The notes: generated by a model not told the origin, from the letters alone. Positions 9,401 to 18,564 are shown, counted from the stretch's first letter. The stretch is DNA of 64,000 nt from an uncultured Ruminococcus sp. (GCA_947566125.1 CANOIR010000002.1:31837-95836), one strand, 5' to 3'. Translations and numbers: made by a program.

Positions 9401-10768
9401 CATATTACGCAGTTTTACAGCACCTATTTCTGTTAAACGGTCATTCAAAGGACTAAGACCTGTTGTTTCAACATCGAATACAATTATTTCATCATTTATA
9501 CTTCTTGTATCATGTTCATCTATAATAACCTTTTTCATCAGGTCATTTACAACATATGCTTCGCAGCCATAAATAACCTTAAAATTATCATCTTTAAAGC
9601 TATTCCATGTATTCATTGCATCTGGGAATGCCTGTGCTATACCATGGTCAGTAATAGCAATTGCCGGTTGTCCCCAACTGTATGCTCTCTTTACAAGTTC
9701 ACCGCATTCTGTTATTGCATCCATTTGCGACATTGAAGTATGGCAATGCAGTTCAACACGCTTTTTCTCCGCTTTATCAACACGACCAATACGCTTTACC
9801 ATTACAATTGAATCTGGTTTCATAATTTCTTCATGAGCGAAATTATCATAATCAATTTTACCGCATATGAGCAGCGTACAGCCTTTTTTTATATCTCCAA
9901 GCGGCATTTTTCCAATATTTTCATTTGTGTCAAATATTTTTACCAAAACAGAATTAGTGTGATCTGTTATTTGAATAGTTACAACTGTGCGTTCACCACG
10001 AACTTCTTTAAATTCTGGTTTTGCAAATACATCACCCATTACAACCGTGCGTCTGCCCTGATCTTGCAAGGCTTCATCAATAGATACAGGCACATCACGT
10101 ATTTGTCTGCCTTTAATAAGCACTGCACTATCTGGAACTATATCTGATATATCAGAATTAACAACAGTTGCTTGTGCCGACGGTGAAGATGATTGCTTTG
10201 GTGATGAATTTGCGGCTGGTTGAGGAATAACAGATACCGGCTTCTTTGGAAGATTTTCCTCTGCTTTATGTATCATTTCCTTAAATTCTTCTTCAGATAC
10301 AGCATTTCCGCCTTCAAGGTTAATATCAAGCATTTTAGAAAACATTCTATTTATTATGTTTTTCATCTGTTCTGGAACATGATATTGCATAAGAATATCA
10401 TAGCCGCCATTTTTAATAGTGATTTGCAGTTTATCTCCGGAAAGCGTTGCTTCTGCTCCATCAAGAAATCCATTTATAACTGACACTTCTCTTTTTAAAA
10501 ATGCAAGAATATCTTCTAAATAATCAAGGCAAAAGTTTTCTTCAGAATATTTTGGAAAGACCCTTACTGATTCAATTTTAATTAAACTTTCAAGGTAATG
10601 TTCAAAATCAAAAATATCTTTTGCAGAAACAAGTTTTGGGAAATTAACATAAAATGATATTTTTGTCAAATTATTTGAATATGTCAGTTTATGAATCATT
10701 CCATCATGCATTGATTCAGGGATCTGCGGATTGTACTCCTCAAAAAAATCAAAAAGACGATAATCCAC
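6431..10768 (-). CDS. polC: PolC, DNA polymerase III alpha subunit, Gram-positive type
   Basis: Main replicative DNA polymerase with built-in proofreading (1445 residues). Domains in order: N-terminal region with a Pro/Ser/Ala-rich linker (about 175-205); OB-fold (about 235-330); PHP domain starting RVELHCHTSMSQMDA near 339; inserted DEDDh 3'-5' exonuclease with FDVETTG near 430; zinc-finger CPNCKH...CPICGE near 910-945; and palm with catalytic DKAPDIDLNFS near 968. The organisation is the standard PolC one and appears complete. The start is GTG at 10768, with AGGAG 8 bases upstream. It is the last gene of the tsf/pyrH-to-polC series, 15 bases after ispG. Confidence 0.98.
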   Translation of the reverse strand: MDYRLFDFFEEYNPQIPESMHDGMIHKLTYSNNLTKISFYVNFPKLVSAKDIFDFEHYLESLIKIESVRVFPKYSEENFCLDYLEDILAFLKREVSVINGFLDGAEATLSGDKLQITIKNGGYDILMQYHVPEQMKNIINRMFSKMLDINLEGGNAVSEEEFKEMIHKAEENLPKKPVSVIPQPAANSSPKQSSSPSAQATVVNSDISDIVPDSAVLIKGRQIRDVPVSIDEALQDQGRRTVVMGDVFAKPEFKEVRGERTVVTIQITDHTNSVLVKIFDTNENIGKMPLGDIKKGCTLLICGKIDYDNFAHEEIMKPDSIVMVKRIGRVDKAEKKRVELHCHTSMSQMDAITECGELVKRAYSWGQPAIAITDHGIAQAFPDAMNTWNSFKDDNFKVIYGCEAYVVNDLMKKVIIDEHDTRSINDEIIVFDVETTGLSPLNDRLTEIGAVKLRNMQIVDSFQTMVNPERHIPEKITELTGIDDSMVADAPNEFQAVEKFIKFCGNTKPVLAAHNARFDTSFIRNVCKRSGIEFSFVTIDTLVLCQAMLPQIQRHKLDHVAKALKLGKFDHHRADSDALILAKIYIKLVNQLIQEKKIEKLYELNTKTSDIDVKKLKSYHQIILVRNQVGLKNLYKLISYGHIKCFYKRPLIPKSALMDHREGLIFGSACEAGELFQAIVENKSHNEIVELAKFYDYLEIQPAANNGFMIRNGMAANMEELRDYNRTIVKLGEELGIPVCATCDVHFMDPEDAIYREILQAGQGYGDADKQPPLYLRTTDEMLEEFAYLGKEKAYEIVVENTNNIADMIEKVRPIPKGTFTPNIEGAEEDLIKITHDKAHEIYGDPLPEIVEKRLDRELSSIIKHGFAVLYIIAQKLVWDSVDHGYQVGSRGSVGSSFVASMAGISEVNPLAPHYVCPNCKHSEFITDGSYGSGFDLPAKNCPICGEDMMRDGHDIPFETFLGFDGDKAPDIDLNFSSEYQSFAHRYTEELFGRDNVFKAGTIAAVADKTAYGYVKKYLEERGKICSPTEINRLSIGCTGIKRTTGQHPGGMVVVPNDYDVYDFTPVQHPADMADSDVITTHFDFHSLHDTILKLDELGHVVPTMYKHLEDMTGLDIRKIPTTDPKVIRMCTHADELGVTSEEIYCKTGSLGIPEMGTGFTIQMLLDSNPTKFSDFLQVSGLSHGTDVWLGNAKDLIDQGICTISDVIGTRDSIMTYLLYKGVEPKQAFQIMEDTRKGKAPKTFTPERIQMLKDHDVPDWYIDSCLKIKYMFPKAHAAAYVTAAIKLGWFKLYKPLEFYAVYFSTRGDDFNYEIVIQGKEVVRNTIDMLREKGNERTKKETDMLDLLMIVNEMYSRGYEFLPVDIYKSHANKYIVEDGKVRVPFGALSGVGGAAANALYEAAQKRDFISIEEFQEKSGASKALIETLEKLNALGDLPKSSQMSLF

Positions 10769-10783
10769 AATTCACTCTCCTTT

Positions 10784-11824
10784 TTAAAGTTTTTCTATCT
10801 CTAACATGAGTTCATTTACAATATCTTCTTCAGCAACTTTGCGAAGAATTTCTCCCTTTTTAAAAATAACAGCACAGCCATCGCCGCCTGCAATTCCTAT
10901 ATCAGCTTCTCTTGCTTCACCAGGACCATTTACAACACAGCCCATTACAGCTACCTTAATATCCTTGTCTACATTTTCAAGTGAGTGTTCTACTTCTTTT
11001 GCAGCTTTTACAAGGTCAATTCTCGTTCTTCCGCAAGTAGGACATGAAATTATAGTTGCTCCTCCTCTTAGTCCCAAACACTTGAGTATATCACGTGCAG
11101 CACTTATCTCCATTTCAGGTTTATCAGTAAGAGATACACGTATGGTTTCACCTATTCCGTCATGCAAAAGGCTTCCTATACCTATAGCAGATTTTATTAG
11201 TCCCATATGTGCTGTTCCCGCTTCTGTAACGCCTAAATGAAGAGGATAATCACATCTTTCAGCTGCAAGTCGATAAGCTTCTATCATTGTATGTACGTCA
11301 GATGATTTAATAGATATTACAATATCATTAAAATCACAAGCTTCCAAAAGTCTTGCATGACCCATTGCACTTTCAACTAATGCCTCAGCTGTGGGTGCAC
11401 CATATTTTGCAAGTATTTCCTTTTCAAGAGAACCGGAATTTACACCAATTCTTATTGGAATATTTCTGCTTTTACACGCTTTTACAACTTGTCTTAAATT
11501 ATTCATATCACCAATATTACCTGGATTTATACGAATTTTATCAATCCCGGCAGCTACAGCTTCCAAAGCAAGGGTATAATCAAAATGTATATCTGCAACA
11601 AGAGGAATAGAAATTTTTTCTTTAATTGCCGGAATAAGTGCAATCGCATTCATATCCGGAATTGCTGCACGTACTATTTCACATCCTGCTTTTTCAAGCG
11701 AAAGTGCTTGCTGAACACTTCCTTCTATATTATCAGAACGAACATTAAGCATCGATTGAATGTATATATGTTTGCCATCAAGTACGCAATTTCCTATACG
11801 TACTGGTCTTACACTTCTTTTCAT
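10784..11824 (-). CDS. ispG: IspG, HMBPP synthase of the MEP pathway
   Basis: 4-hydroxy-3-methylbut-2-en-1-yl diphosphate synthase, a [4Fe-4S] enzyme in the MEP isoprenoid pathway. It has 346 residues in the two-domain bacterial form: a TIM barrel beginning with VRIGN and QSMLNVRSDN, then an iron-sulfur domain with CPTCGRTRIDL (two Cys ligands near 259-262) and CVVNGPGEA (third Cys near 293). Its neighbour dxr, two genes upstream, encodes an earlier step of the same pathway, and uppS and cdsA use the downstream isoprenoid and phospholipid products. Confidence 0.97.
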   Translation of the reverse strand: MKRSVRPVRIGNCVLDGKHIYIQSMLNVRSDNIEGSVQQALSLEKAGCEIVRAAIPDMNAIALIPAIKEKISIPLVADIHFDYTLALEAVAAGIDKIRINPGNIGDMNNLRQVVKACKSRNIPIRIGVNSGSLEKEILAKYGAPTAEALVESAMGHARLLEACDFNDIVISIKSSDVHTMIEAYRLAAERCDYPLHLGVTEAGTAHMGLIKSAIGIGSLLHDGIGETIRVSLTDKPEMEISAARDILKCLGLRGGATIISCPTCGRTRIDLVKAAKEVEHSLENVDKDIKVAVMGCVVNGPGEAREADIGIAGGDGCAVIFKKGEILRKVAEEDIVNELMLEIEKL

Positions 11825-11841
11825 ATTTAAAATTCACCCTT

Positions 11842-12939
11842 TCAGAAAAATTTAGTTACATCCTGTATAGTTATAACTATCATGAATAAAAACAGTGTAG
11901 CCATGCCAATAAGATGAACCATAGCTTCACGTTCTTTCTTAATAGGCTTACGGCGAACAGCTTCAATTATAAGAAACAATAATCTGCTGCCATCTAGTCC
12001 GGGTATTGGAAGCAAATTGAATATACCAACGTTTATTGTAATAAATACAGTAAGAGATAACAATGAACCAAGACGCTCTGTAAAGTTCTTTCCAAGAGCT
12101 GCTGCTTCACTTATAACAGATATTGTTCCAATAGGACCTGATAAATCATGAAATCCATATTTTCCGGTTATAAGGTCACTAAGTGACATCCATACAAGTT
12201 TACCAGTAGAAATCGTATCTTTAAATGAAAATTCAAGTACATTAAAGAAGTTTTTTTCTTCACCAACCACCTTGAAATCCATGCGTCCACCAGAAAGCTT
12301 ATTTTCAAACTTCACATTCTCAAGTGTGATTTTTTCACCATCACGTTTAACCATCACCGTAAAATCATTTTTATCAGTTGTCTGAAGTTTATAACTTAGA
12401 TCTGTTATAGTCCAAATATTTGAACCATTTACTGACAGGATCTCATCACCTTCTATAAGACCGCTTTCATCAGAAGAAGAAACAGGAATATTGCCCTGCA
12501 TACTCATTATTGACCAATTTTTTATATTGTATCCATAGTCTAAACAACTTGCGTTATTGAATTGACTTATACATTTTGTTGGAACAAGCGTTGCCATAGA
12601 GGTTGTAACTATAAGCAGCACAAATCCTAAAATAATATTCATAAATGCACCGGCTACAACAACTGTCATACGCTGCCAAACTTTTTTCTTCTCAAAGGCA
12701 CGAGGATTATCACTTGATGTGTCCTCACCTTCCATTGCACAAAAACCGCCAATTGGAAATGCTCGTAGCGAGTAAAGTGTTTCTCCCTTTTTAAATTTTA
12801 TAAGTTTTGGACCCATTCCTATTGCAAATTCATTTACCTTTACGCCATTTAATTTTGCAACGATAAAATGACCAAATTCATGAATTGCTATAATAAGTCC
12901 AAATACAAGAATTGCAATGAGAATTGTAAGCAATGACAT
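11842..12939 (-). CDS. rseP: RseP/RasP-like site-2 membrane metalloprotease
   Basis: Intramembrane zinc protease of family M50B, which cleaves anti-sigma factors and remnant signal peptides within the membrane. The HEFGH zinc motif is at residues 20-24 in the first membrane segment. A PDZ-like domain occupies roughly 150-215, and the second conserved motif LLPIPGLDGSRLL lies in the C-terminal membrane region near 309-321. It has 365 residues, as in Firmicutes homologues. It sits between dxr and ispG, its conserved position. Confidence 0.95.
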   Translation of the reverse strand: MSLLTILIAILVFGLIIAIHEFGHFIVAKLNGVKVNEFAIGMGPKLIKFKKGETLYSLRAFPIGGFCAMEGEDTSSDNPRAFEKKKVWQRMTVVVAGAFMNIILGFVLLIVTTSMATLVPTKCISQFNNASCLDYGYNIKNWSIMSMQGNIPVSSSDESGLIEGDEILSVNGSNIWTITDLSYKLQTTDKNDFTVMVKRDGEKITLENVKFENKLSGGRMDFKVVGEEKNFFNVLEFSFKDTISTGKLVWMSLSDLITGKYGFHDLSGPIGTISVISEAAALGKNFTERLGSLLSLTVFITINVGIFNLLPIPGLDGSRLLFLIIEAVRRKPIKKEREAMVHLIGMATLFLFMIVITIQDVTKFF

Positions 12940-12965
12940 AGCTGTATATCCTTTCTTTGTGCAGG

Positions 12966-14111
12966 TTATTTAATAATTTCATTAACAGCGTTTCTTGCTG
13001 CCTCATCTGCTTCAAAAACATCAGACAGACAAAGTGTTTTCTTAAATGGAACAGTATTCATAGCATATTCCACAAGCTCTGCAATACGCAGAAAATCTAT
13101 TTTTCCGTTTAAAAATGCAGCAACTGCAACTTCATTTGCACCGTTCATAATGGCTGGAATATTTCCACCTCTTTTTATAGCATCAACAGCAAGCGGCAGG
13201 CAACGAAATGTTTCCATATCAGGTTTTGCAAACGTAAGACTGCCATAATCACAAAGTGAGAGTTCTTTTGTAGGACATTCCATTCTGTCCGGATAAAGAA
13301 GTGCATACTGAATAGGAATCTTCATATCTGGAACACCCATTTGTGCAATGACTGAATAATCATCATATTCTACTGCTGAATGAAGAACACTTTGACGATG
13401 AACCACAACTTCTATCTGTTCTGGTGTTACATCAAATAGCCACTTTGCCTCTATGAATTCAAGACCCTTATTCATGAGAGTAGCGGAATCAATAGTGATT
13501 TTACTTCCCATATTCCAATTAGGATGTTTAAGAGCGTCTTTAGGAGTAATATTTTTTAATTCATCTATAGTTTTACCATAGAAAGGACCACCAGAGGCAG
13601 TTAATATAATTTTATGCAGCTGTTTTATGGAATTGCCCTGTAAACACTGGAAAATAGCAGAATGTTCACTATCCACCGGAAGAATAGGCACACCTTTTGC
13701 CTTTGATGCTGCCATAACAAGGCTTCCTCCTGCTACAAGAGTTTCTTTGTTTGCAAGTGCAACTGTAATTCCTGCATTGATCGCCGTAAGAGTAGGCTTT
13801 AAGCCGACCATTCCTACAACTGAATTAAGAATTATATCAGCACTTGTATCTGAAGCTATCCCACACAATCCGTCCATTCCACAAAGAATTTTAATATTCA
13901 TATCAGAAAGACGATTTTTAAGTTCATTATAAAATTCATCGCAATAAATACATACTATTTTAGGTCTGTATTTTCTCACCTGCTTTTCCAACAGGTCTAT
14001 ACTCTTGTAAGCAGCAAGTGCATGAACTTCAAATCCATGCTTATCAACAACTTCAAGCGACTGCGTACCTATAGAACCTGTTGAGCCTAAAATGGAAATT
14101 TTCTTTCCCAT
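12966..14111 (-). CDS. dxr: Dxr, 1-deoxy-D-xylulose 5-phosphate reductoisomerase
   Basis: NADPH-dependent enzyme making 2-C-methyl-D-erythritol 4-phosphate, the first committed step of the MEP pathway. It has the N-terminal nucleotide-binding ILGSTGSIGTQ, the metal and substrate loop PVDSEHSAIFQ near residue 150, TASGGPF, and LMNKGLEFIEA. I start at ATG 14111 (MGKKISILG), which has GAGAGGAG 6 bases upstream, rather than at an upstream in-frame start. About 381 residues is normal. Confidence 0.97.
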   Translation of the reverse strand: MGKKISILGSTGSIGTQSLEVVDKHGFEVHALAAYKSIDLLEKQVRKYRPKIVCIYCDEFYNELKNRLSDMNIKILCGMDGLCGIASDTSADIILNSVVGMVGLKPTLTAINAGITVALANKETLVAGGSLVMAASKAKGVPILPVDSEHSAIFQCLQGNSIKQLHKIILTASGGPFYGKTIDELKNITPKDALKHPNWNMGSKITIDSATLMNKGLEFIEAKWLFDVTPEQIEVVVHRQSVLHSAVEYDDYSVIAQMGVPDMKIPIQYALLYPDRMECPTKELSLCDYGSLTFAKPDMETFRCLPLAVDAIKRGGNIPAIMNGANEVAVAAFLNGKIDFLRIAELVEYAMNTVPFKKTLCLSDVFEADEAARNAVNEIIK

Positions 14112-14135
14112 ATATAACTCCTCTCTCAATGTGGC

Positions 14136-14162
14136 AAAACCCTCATAGAAAATCTATGAGGG
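14136..14162 (-). terminator. Hairpin between cdsA and dxr, possible partial terminator
   Basis: On the minus strand CCCTCATAGA and TCTATGAGGG form a perfect 10-bp stem with a 3-base loop, followed by TTTT. It stands in the cdsA-dxr gap inside an otherwise continuous series, so it may reduce rather than stop transcription into dxr. Confidence 0.65.
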
Positions 14163-14190
14163 AAATGTCAGATATTCTTAGAAATTGTTC

Positions 14191-15009
14191 TCATAGCGAG
14201 TAAATTGGAATCGCTGTCACGCAAGCAAAGAAAACAGGTACAGTAAACATTGCACTGTCGAACCTGTCCATAATTCCTCCATGACCGGGCATTATGTTTC
14301 CAAAATCCTTGATATTTCTTTGACGTTTGATAAGTGATGCACTGAGGTCACCAAACACTCCTACAACTGAACATACAGCAGCTGTAAACATAAGCCAAAT
14401 ATAATTTACATGAACATCAGCTATCAGTCCATATATAATGCTTACAATAATCATTACAATTATATCTGCAACAATTCCACCAATAAAACCTTCTACAGTT
14501 TTTTTAGGGCTGATTTCAGGGCAAAGCTTATGCTTTCCAAGAAATGTTCCTGTAAAATATGCACCTGTATCAGAAATCCATGCAGCACATAGTGCAAGAA
14601 CAACATATACAAGTCCAAATTTAACGCTCATATGCAAAAGACTTATCAAAAGATTCATGGAATATGTAATGAACACTGTCACAGAAAGAATATATGCTGT
14701 CTGATGAAATGTTCTATTCTTATGATTAAGTATAAAATCAAAGAATATTATCATAACGCCTGCAACTGTAACAAATATATTCCAGTTTTCAAGTCCATAA
14801 AATCTAAAAAATGGAGTTAATATCGCACAGATAAAAGCGGCTATAATTGAGAACATATATTTAATACACTTATCTGCACGGAACAACTCAAAAATTGCCA
14901 ATGCTGAAATAAAACCTATACATAATGGAAATACAAAAGTATTATGCAAAAGCAAAACGATTACAAGTAAAGCAACGGCTACAGCACCTGAGATAATACG
15001 TACCTTCAT
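14191..15009 (-). CDS. cdsA: CdsA, phosphatidate cytidylyltransferase
   Basis: Integral membrane enzyme that makes CDP-diacylglycerol from phosphatidate and CTP, feeding phospholipid synthesis. It has about eight hydrophobic segments. The family signature is near the C-terminus: SLIKRQRNIKDFGNIMPGHGG followed by MDRFDS. The conserved SPKKTVEGFIGG lies in the middle. ATG 15009 is favoured because GGAGGTG, which overlaps the end of uppS, lies 7 bases upstream. It is translationally coupled to uppS. Confidence 0.95.
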   Translation of the reverse strand: MKVRIISGAVAVALLVIVLLLHNTFVFPLCIGFISALAIFELFRADKCIKYMFSIIAAFICAILTPFFRFYGLENWNIFVTVAGVMIIFFDFILNHKNRTFHQTAYILSVTVFITYSMNLLISLLHMSVKFGLVYVVLALCAAWISDTGAYFTGTFLGKHKLCPEISPKKTVEGFIGGIVADIIVMIIVSIIYGLIADVHVNYIWLMFTAAVCSVVGVFGDLSASLIKRQRNIKDFGNIMPGHGGIMDRFDSAMFTVPVFFACVTAIPIYSL

Positions 15010-15011
15010 AT

Positions 15012-15776
15012 TCAAACACCTCCGAAACGGCGGCCACGACCTGCAAAGTCTATAAGTGCCTTGTCAAGTTCATTTCTTGAAAAATCCGGCCAAAGTATAT
15101 CTGTAAAATAATATTCAGCATAGGCACATTGCCAGATAAGAAAATTAGAAAGCCTTAATTCACCACTAGGACGAATCATTAAATCAACATCTGGAATCTC
15201 TCTTGTATACAAATGCTGTCCTATCATATCCTCTGTTATAGATTCAGGATTTAATTCACCCTTAGCGGTTTGTTCAGCTAATTGACGTGCAGCATAAACG
15301 ATCTCATCTCTTCCGCCATAATTGATAGCAAGAATAAGATTCATCTTATCGTATTTCTTTGAGTCTTCCTCAAGTTCAATCATACGATTGCGAATTTTTT
15401 CGGGAAGTCTTGATTTATCTCCTATAAATATCATACGAACCTCTTGCTCAAGATATTCATCGCAATCATTAAGATATTCCCAGAGAAGATTCATAATAGC
15501 ATCAATTTCTTCTTTTGGACGTTTCCAGTTTTCTGTAGAGAAAACGTAAAAGGAGGCATTTTTTATACCAATAGAACGGCAATAACGTGTTATATCATGA
15601 AATGCTTTAGCACCTTCACGATGACCATATTTTCTTGGCATACCACGCTTTTTAGCCCATCTTCCATTGCCATCCATGATAAAGGCAACGTGTTTTGGCA
15701 GCACTTCCGGAATAGAATTATTATCATTATTATTCTTTTCTGAAGGCTGATTTTTTTTAAAAAAGGAAAAAGCCAT
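15012..15776 (-). CDS. uppS: UppS, undecaprenyl diphosphate synthase
   Basis: Cis-prenyltransferase that condenses isopentenyl diphosphate units into the C55 carrier lipid used for wall polymer export. The catalytic Asp is in HVAFIMDGNGRWAKKRG near residue 35. SFYVFSTENWKRPKEE and the C-terminal DLMIRPSGELRLSNFLIWQCAYAE/RFGG region are all present. A Lys/Asn-rich N-terminal extension precedes the fold. ATG 15776 (MAFSFF) is chosen over the GTG at 15791, which immediately follows the frr stop. Confidence 0.96.
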   Translation of the reverse strand: MAFSFFKKNQPSEKNNNDNNSIPEVLPKHVAFIMDGNGRWAKKRGMPRKYGHREGAKAFHDITRYCRSIGIKNASFYVFSTENWKRPKEEIDAIMNLLWEYLNDCDEYLEQEVRMIFIGDKSRLPEKIRNRMIELEEDSKKYDKMNLILAINYGGRDEIVYAARQLAEQTAKGELNPESITEDMIGQHLYTREIPDVDLMIRPSGELRLSNFLIWQCAYAEYYFTDILWPDFSRNELDKALIDFAGRGRRFGGV

Positions 15777-15791
15777 TTTCAAACGCCTCAC

Positions 15792-16346
15792 TTATATGCT
15801 CATGATTTCCTTTTCTTTAGCTGTAACAGACTTGTCAGCTTCATCGCAATAGCGGTCAGTAAGCTTTTGTATGTCCTTTTCTCCATTTTTAACATCATCT
15901 TCTGTAATTTCAGAATTCTTTTTCATACTCTTGAGTTTATCCATAGCATCACGGCGAACATTTCTTACAGCAACTTTAGCTTCTTCACCATACTTCTTAA
16001 TAGACTTGCAAAGTTCCTTACGGCGATCTTCTGTCAACTGTGGAAATGCAAGACGAAGAACCTTGCCATCGTTTGTCGGAGTAATACCAATATCAGATGC
16101 CATGATTGCTTTTTCAATTGATTTGAGTGATGACATATCCCATGGCTGAATTACTAATATTCTAGCTTCTGATACTGAAATAGCTGCCATCTGCTGAATA
16201 GGTGTGGGTGCACCATAATAATCAACAGTTATCTTATCAAGCACTGCTGGATTAGCTCTGCCTGCACGGATAGCTGCTAAATCTTTGTCAAGACGTGTGA
16301 TGGTTTTCTGCATTTTTTCTTCTGTTTCTTTCATTACTGTTTTCAT
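15792..16346 (-). CDS. frr: Frr, ribosome recycling factor
   Basis: A 184-residue ribosome recycling factor, which with EF-G splits post-termination ribosomes. Typical features are RLDKDLAAIRAGRANPAVLDKI in the first helix, VDYYGAPTPIQQMA, and KYGEEAKVAVRNVRRDAMDKLK in the helical bundle. It follows pyrH and directly abuts uppS, matching the conserved pyrH-frr-uppS-cdsA order. Confidence 0.98.
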   Translation of the reverse strand: MKTVMKETEEKMQKTITRLDKDLAAIRAGRANPAVLDKITVDYYGAPTPIQQMAAISVSEARILVIQPWDMSSLKSIEKAIMASDIGITPTNDGKVLRLAFPQLTEDRRKELCKSIKKYGEEAKVAVRNVRRDAMDKLKSMKKNSEITEDDVKNGEKDIQKLTDRYCDEADKSVTAKEKEIMSI

Positions 16347-16373
16347 AGTTTTTAAGTTCCTTTCAAAATTAAA

Positions 16374-17093
16374 TTATGCTTCATTTTCTTCAGCTACAAC
16401 AGTGCCTACTGGCTTGCCCATTATAGCATCATAGATATTATCAGGACGACTAAGATCGAATACCAACATAGGCATCTGATTATCACGGCACATAGATGCT
16501 GCTGTGCTGTCCATTACTGCCAAAGCACTTCCTAAAACATCGCTGAATGTAATTGTTTCATACTTAACAGCGTCTGAATATTTATGTGGATCTTTATCAT
16601 AAACACCATCAACAAGAGTTGCTTTCAGTAATATATCAGCTTCAATTTCTACTGCACGGAGAGTTGCGGCAGTATCTGTTGAGAAAAACGGGCTTCCTGT
16701 ACCGCAGCCAAAAATTACAACTCTACCTTTGTCCATGTGACGTATAGCACGATTGCGGATATAAGGTTCAGCGATTGCCTGCATGGAAATTGCAGTCTGC
16801 ACACGCACCTCTACACCAAGTGATTCAAGAGAATCTGCAACAGCCAATGCATTCATAGTGGTAGCAAGCATACCGATATGATCTGCACGGGTACGATCCA
16901 TACTTCCAGAAGATCTACCTCTCCAGAAGTTTCCTCCGCCTACAACGATACCAATCTGAGCACCAGCATCAACACATTTTTTTATGCTTGTACAGATTTT
17001 GTTTATCACGTCAAAATCAAGACCTGTCTTTTTTTCACCAGCAAGAGCCTCACCACTCAGCTTTAATACAACACGTTTATATTTAAGTTCCAT
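16374..17093 (-). CDS. pyrH: PyrH, UMP kinase
   Basis: Bacterial uridylate kinase of the amino-acid-kinase fold, which phosphorylates UMP to UDP as a regulated hexamer. N-terminal [16 protein letters not shown], the [16 protein letters not shown] phosphate loop and [14 protein letters not shown] are visible. The length of 239 residues is typical. It is separated from tsf by about 2.6 kb of inserted genes. Its own promoter is within the 58-bp repeat at 17161-17218, and a leader hairpin (TGTGTG/CACACA, 17130-17147) lies between. Confidence 0.97.
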   Translation of the reverse strand: MELKYKRVVLKLSGEALAGEKKTGLDFDVINKICTSIKKCVDAGAQIGIVVGGGNFWRGRSSGSMDRTRADHIGMLATTMNALAVADSLESLGVEVRVQTAISMQAIAEPYIRNRAIRHMDKGRVVIFGCGTGSPFFSTDTAATLRAVEIEADILLKATLVDGVYDKDPHKYSDAVKYETITFSDVLGSALAVMDSTAASMCRDNQMPMLVFDLSRPDNIYDAIMGKPVGTVVAEENEA

Positions 17094-17160
17094 TTTTATT
17101 AGTCCTTTCGATGTAGATTAGGTGCTTTATGTGTGCATAATCACACACTACACTGCCTAT

Positions 17161-17218
17161 ATTATTTTACACTATTTTTCATAAAATGTAAAGTGATTTT
17201 TCGTAAATAAATGAAAAA
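17161..17218 (-). repeat. 58-bp promoter repeat, copy 1 (before pyrH)
   Basis: Copy 1 of a three-copy repeat. Read on the minus strand it contains a -35 TTTACA (17192-17187) and a -10 TAAAAT (17169-17164) with a 17-base spacer, so it is the probable pyrH promoter. Copies 1 and 2 differ at a single base, and copy 3 is more diverged. The repeat is transcriptionally oriented toward pyrH. Confidence 0.85.
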
Positions 17219-17297
17219 GAAGATATACATATAAAATATTGTATATATATTATGCAAACGTTGATTTAATATCGATTTGTGAAGTAGAAATAATTAT

Positions 17298-17915
17298 TCA
17301 AAACAGCTCGGATTTTAAATTTATAGAATCGTCTTTTGTGATTTTTCTAATTACTCTGCAAGGATTACCGGCAGCAAATACACCTTCCGGTATATCTTTA
17401 GTAACAACACTGCCCGCACCTATTACAACACCTTTATTTATTTTGACACCACCGCAAATGGTTACATTAGAAGCGATCCAACAATTATCTTCTATTATAA
17501 TAGGTTTTGCATATTCAAGATCATACATTGTTCCATCTTCTTTATATTTCATTTTACGTTCTTCTGGCAACAACGGATGAATTGGTGTCGCAAGTGTACA
17601 GTTAGGGCCAAAAAAGACATTATTTCCTATTGTTACGGGACAGGTATCCAGAATAACTAAATTGAAATTTGCGTAGCAATTGTCACCAAATTTTGTGTTT
17701 ACCCCATAGTCAACTTGAATCGGACCTTGAATATATGTTCCTTTTCCCATATCAGGAATAAGCTCCTTCATAATTTCAAGGCGTTTTTTGTCTTCATCGT
17801 CATAGGTATCGTTATAATCCTTTGATAATCTATGAGCCTTTTTTCTTTGAAGATCCAACACACTGTTAGATGGATCATATATTTTACCTTTTAACATTTT
17901 CTCTAATTCAGTCAT
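17298..17915 (-). CDS. Maltose/galactoside-type O-acetyltransferase
   Basis: Acetyl-CoA-dependent sugar O-acetyltransferase of the left-handed beta-helix (hexapeptide) class, 205 residues. The N-terminal maltose-acetyltransferase cap (TELEKMLKGKIYDPS) is followed by hexapeptide repeats such as IGNNVFFGPNCTL and IGAGSVV. The catalytic His is in ATPIHP near residue 112. This gene is not part of the conserved tsf-pyrH region and lies in an inserted segment. Its promoter is the repeat copy at 17946-18003. The substrate is uncertain; a role in detoxifying non-metabolised sugars is only proposed for relatives. Confidence 0.9.
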   Translation of the reverse strand: MTELEKMLKGKIYDPSNSVLDLQRKKAHRLSKDYNDTYDDEDKKRLEIMKELIPDMGKGTYIQGPIQVDYGVNTKFGDNCYANFNLVILDTCPVTIGNNVFFGPNCTLATPIHPLLPEERKMKYKEDGTMYDLEYAKPIIIEDNCWIASNVTICGGVKINKGVVIGAGSVVTKDIPEGVFAAGNPCRVIRKITKDDSINLKSELF

Positions 17916-17945
17916 TTGTAAATTCTCCCAACATAATTAATATTT

Positions 17946-18003
17946 ATTATTTTACTCTATTTTTCATAAAATGTAAAGTGATTTTTCGTAAATAAATGAA
18001 AAA
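17946..18003 (-). repeat. 58-bp promoter repeat, copy 2 (before acetyltransferase)
   Basis: Copy 2, with 57 of 58 bases identical to copy 1. On the minus strand it has TTTACA (17977-17972), a 17-base spacer and TAAAGT-like/TAAAAT-position bases (17954-17949), ending about 30 bases before the acetyltransferase start. Near-identity between copies points to a recent duplication or to gene conversion. Confidence 0.85.
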
Positions 18004-18042
18004 ACATAAATAGGAAATTGTTAATTTTAAGGATAAACTTTA

Positions 18043-18564
18043 TTATTTTATAAATTCAAGTGCTTTATCAAAAGATATACATTCCGCATATCTTTTATTC
18101 CATATAAATTCATTATAGTACTTATATGTTTGTTTAGCAGACATAAACGAATTATCAAATGTGCTATTTGTATTTGCAGGAACTATCATTCTGAAACCAT
18201 GTTCAAAACCTGCTTTAATAGTTGCGTCCATGCAATAATCTGTTTGCAATCCAACTACAATAATAGTATTTTCTTTCTTTTTTCTTAAATATTCTAATAG
18301 CCCCGTATTTTTGAAAGCACTATTCACACCTTTATCAAAAACCATTTCATCATTGAAAGGTTGAAATTCTTCATATATTTCAAAACCCTCTTTTCCTTTT
18401 GACAAATCATTACCTACTCCGTCATCATGCCTAATAAATACGACTTCAATATTATTGCTGCGTGCTTTACATATTAATTTTTTAACTTGATATTTAAATA
18501 ATTCAAATTTATATAATTTACTATTGGTAATTAATTTTTGCGTATCAACAACTAATAATACCAT
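18043..18564 (-). CDS. Isochorismatase-fold cysteine hydrolase
   Basis: A 173-residue member of the isochorismatase/nicotinamidase superfamily. The catalytic triad can be read: Asp in VVDTQK (residue 7), Lys in DKGVNSAF near 91, and the nucleophile Cys in VGLQTDYCMDATIKAGFEHGF near 125. Substrates in the family include nicotinamide, N-carbamoyl compounds and isochorismate; none can be picked here. The gene is in the inserted segment between tsf and pyrH, with GGAGG ahead of the ATG. Its likely promoter is repeat copy 3, about 190 bases upstream, with a terminator-like hairpin between. Confidence 0.88.
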   Translation of the reverse strand: MVLLVVDTQKLITNSKLYKFELFKYQVKKLICKARSNNIEVVFIRHDDGVGNDLSKGKEGFEIYEEFQPFNDEMVFDKGVNSAFKNTGLLEYLRKKKENTIIVVGLQTDYCMDATIKAGFEHGFRMIVPANTNSTFDNSFMSAKQTYKYYNEFIWNKRYAECISFDKALEFIK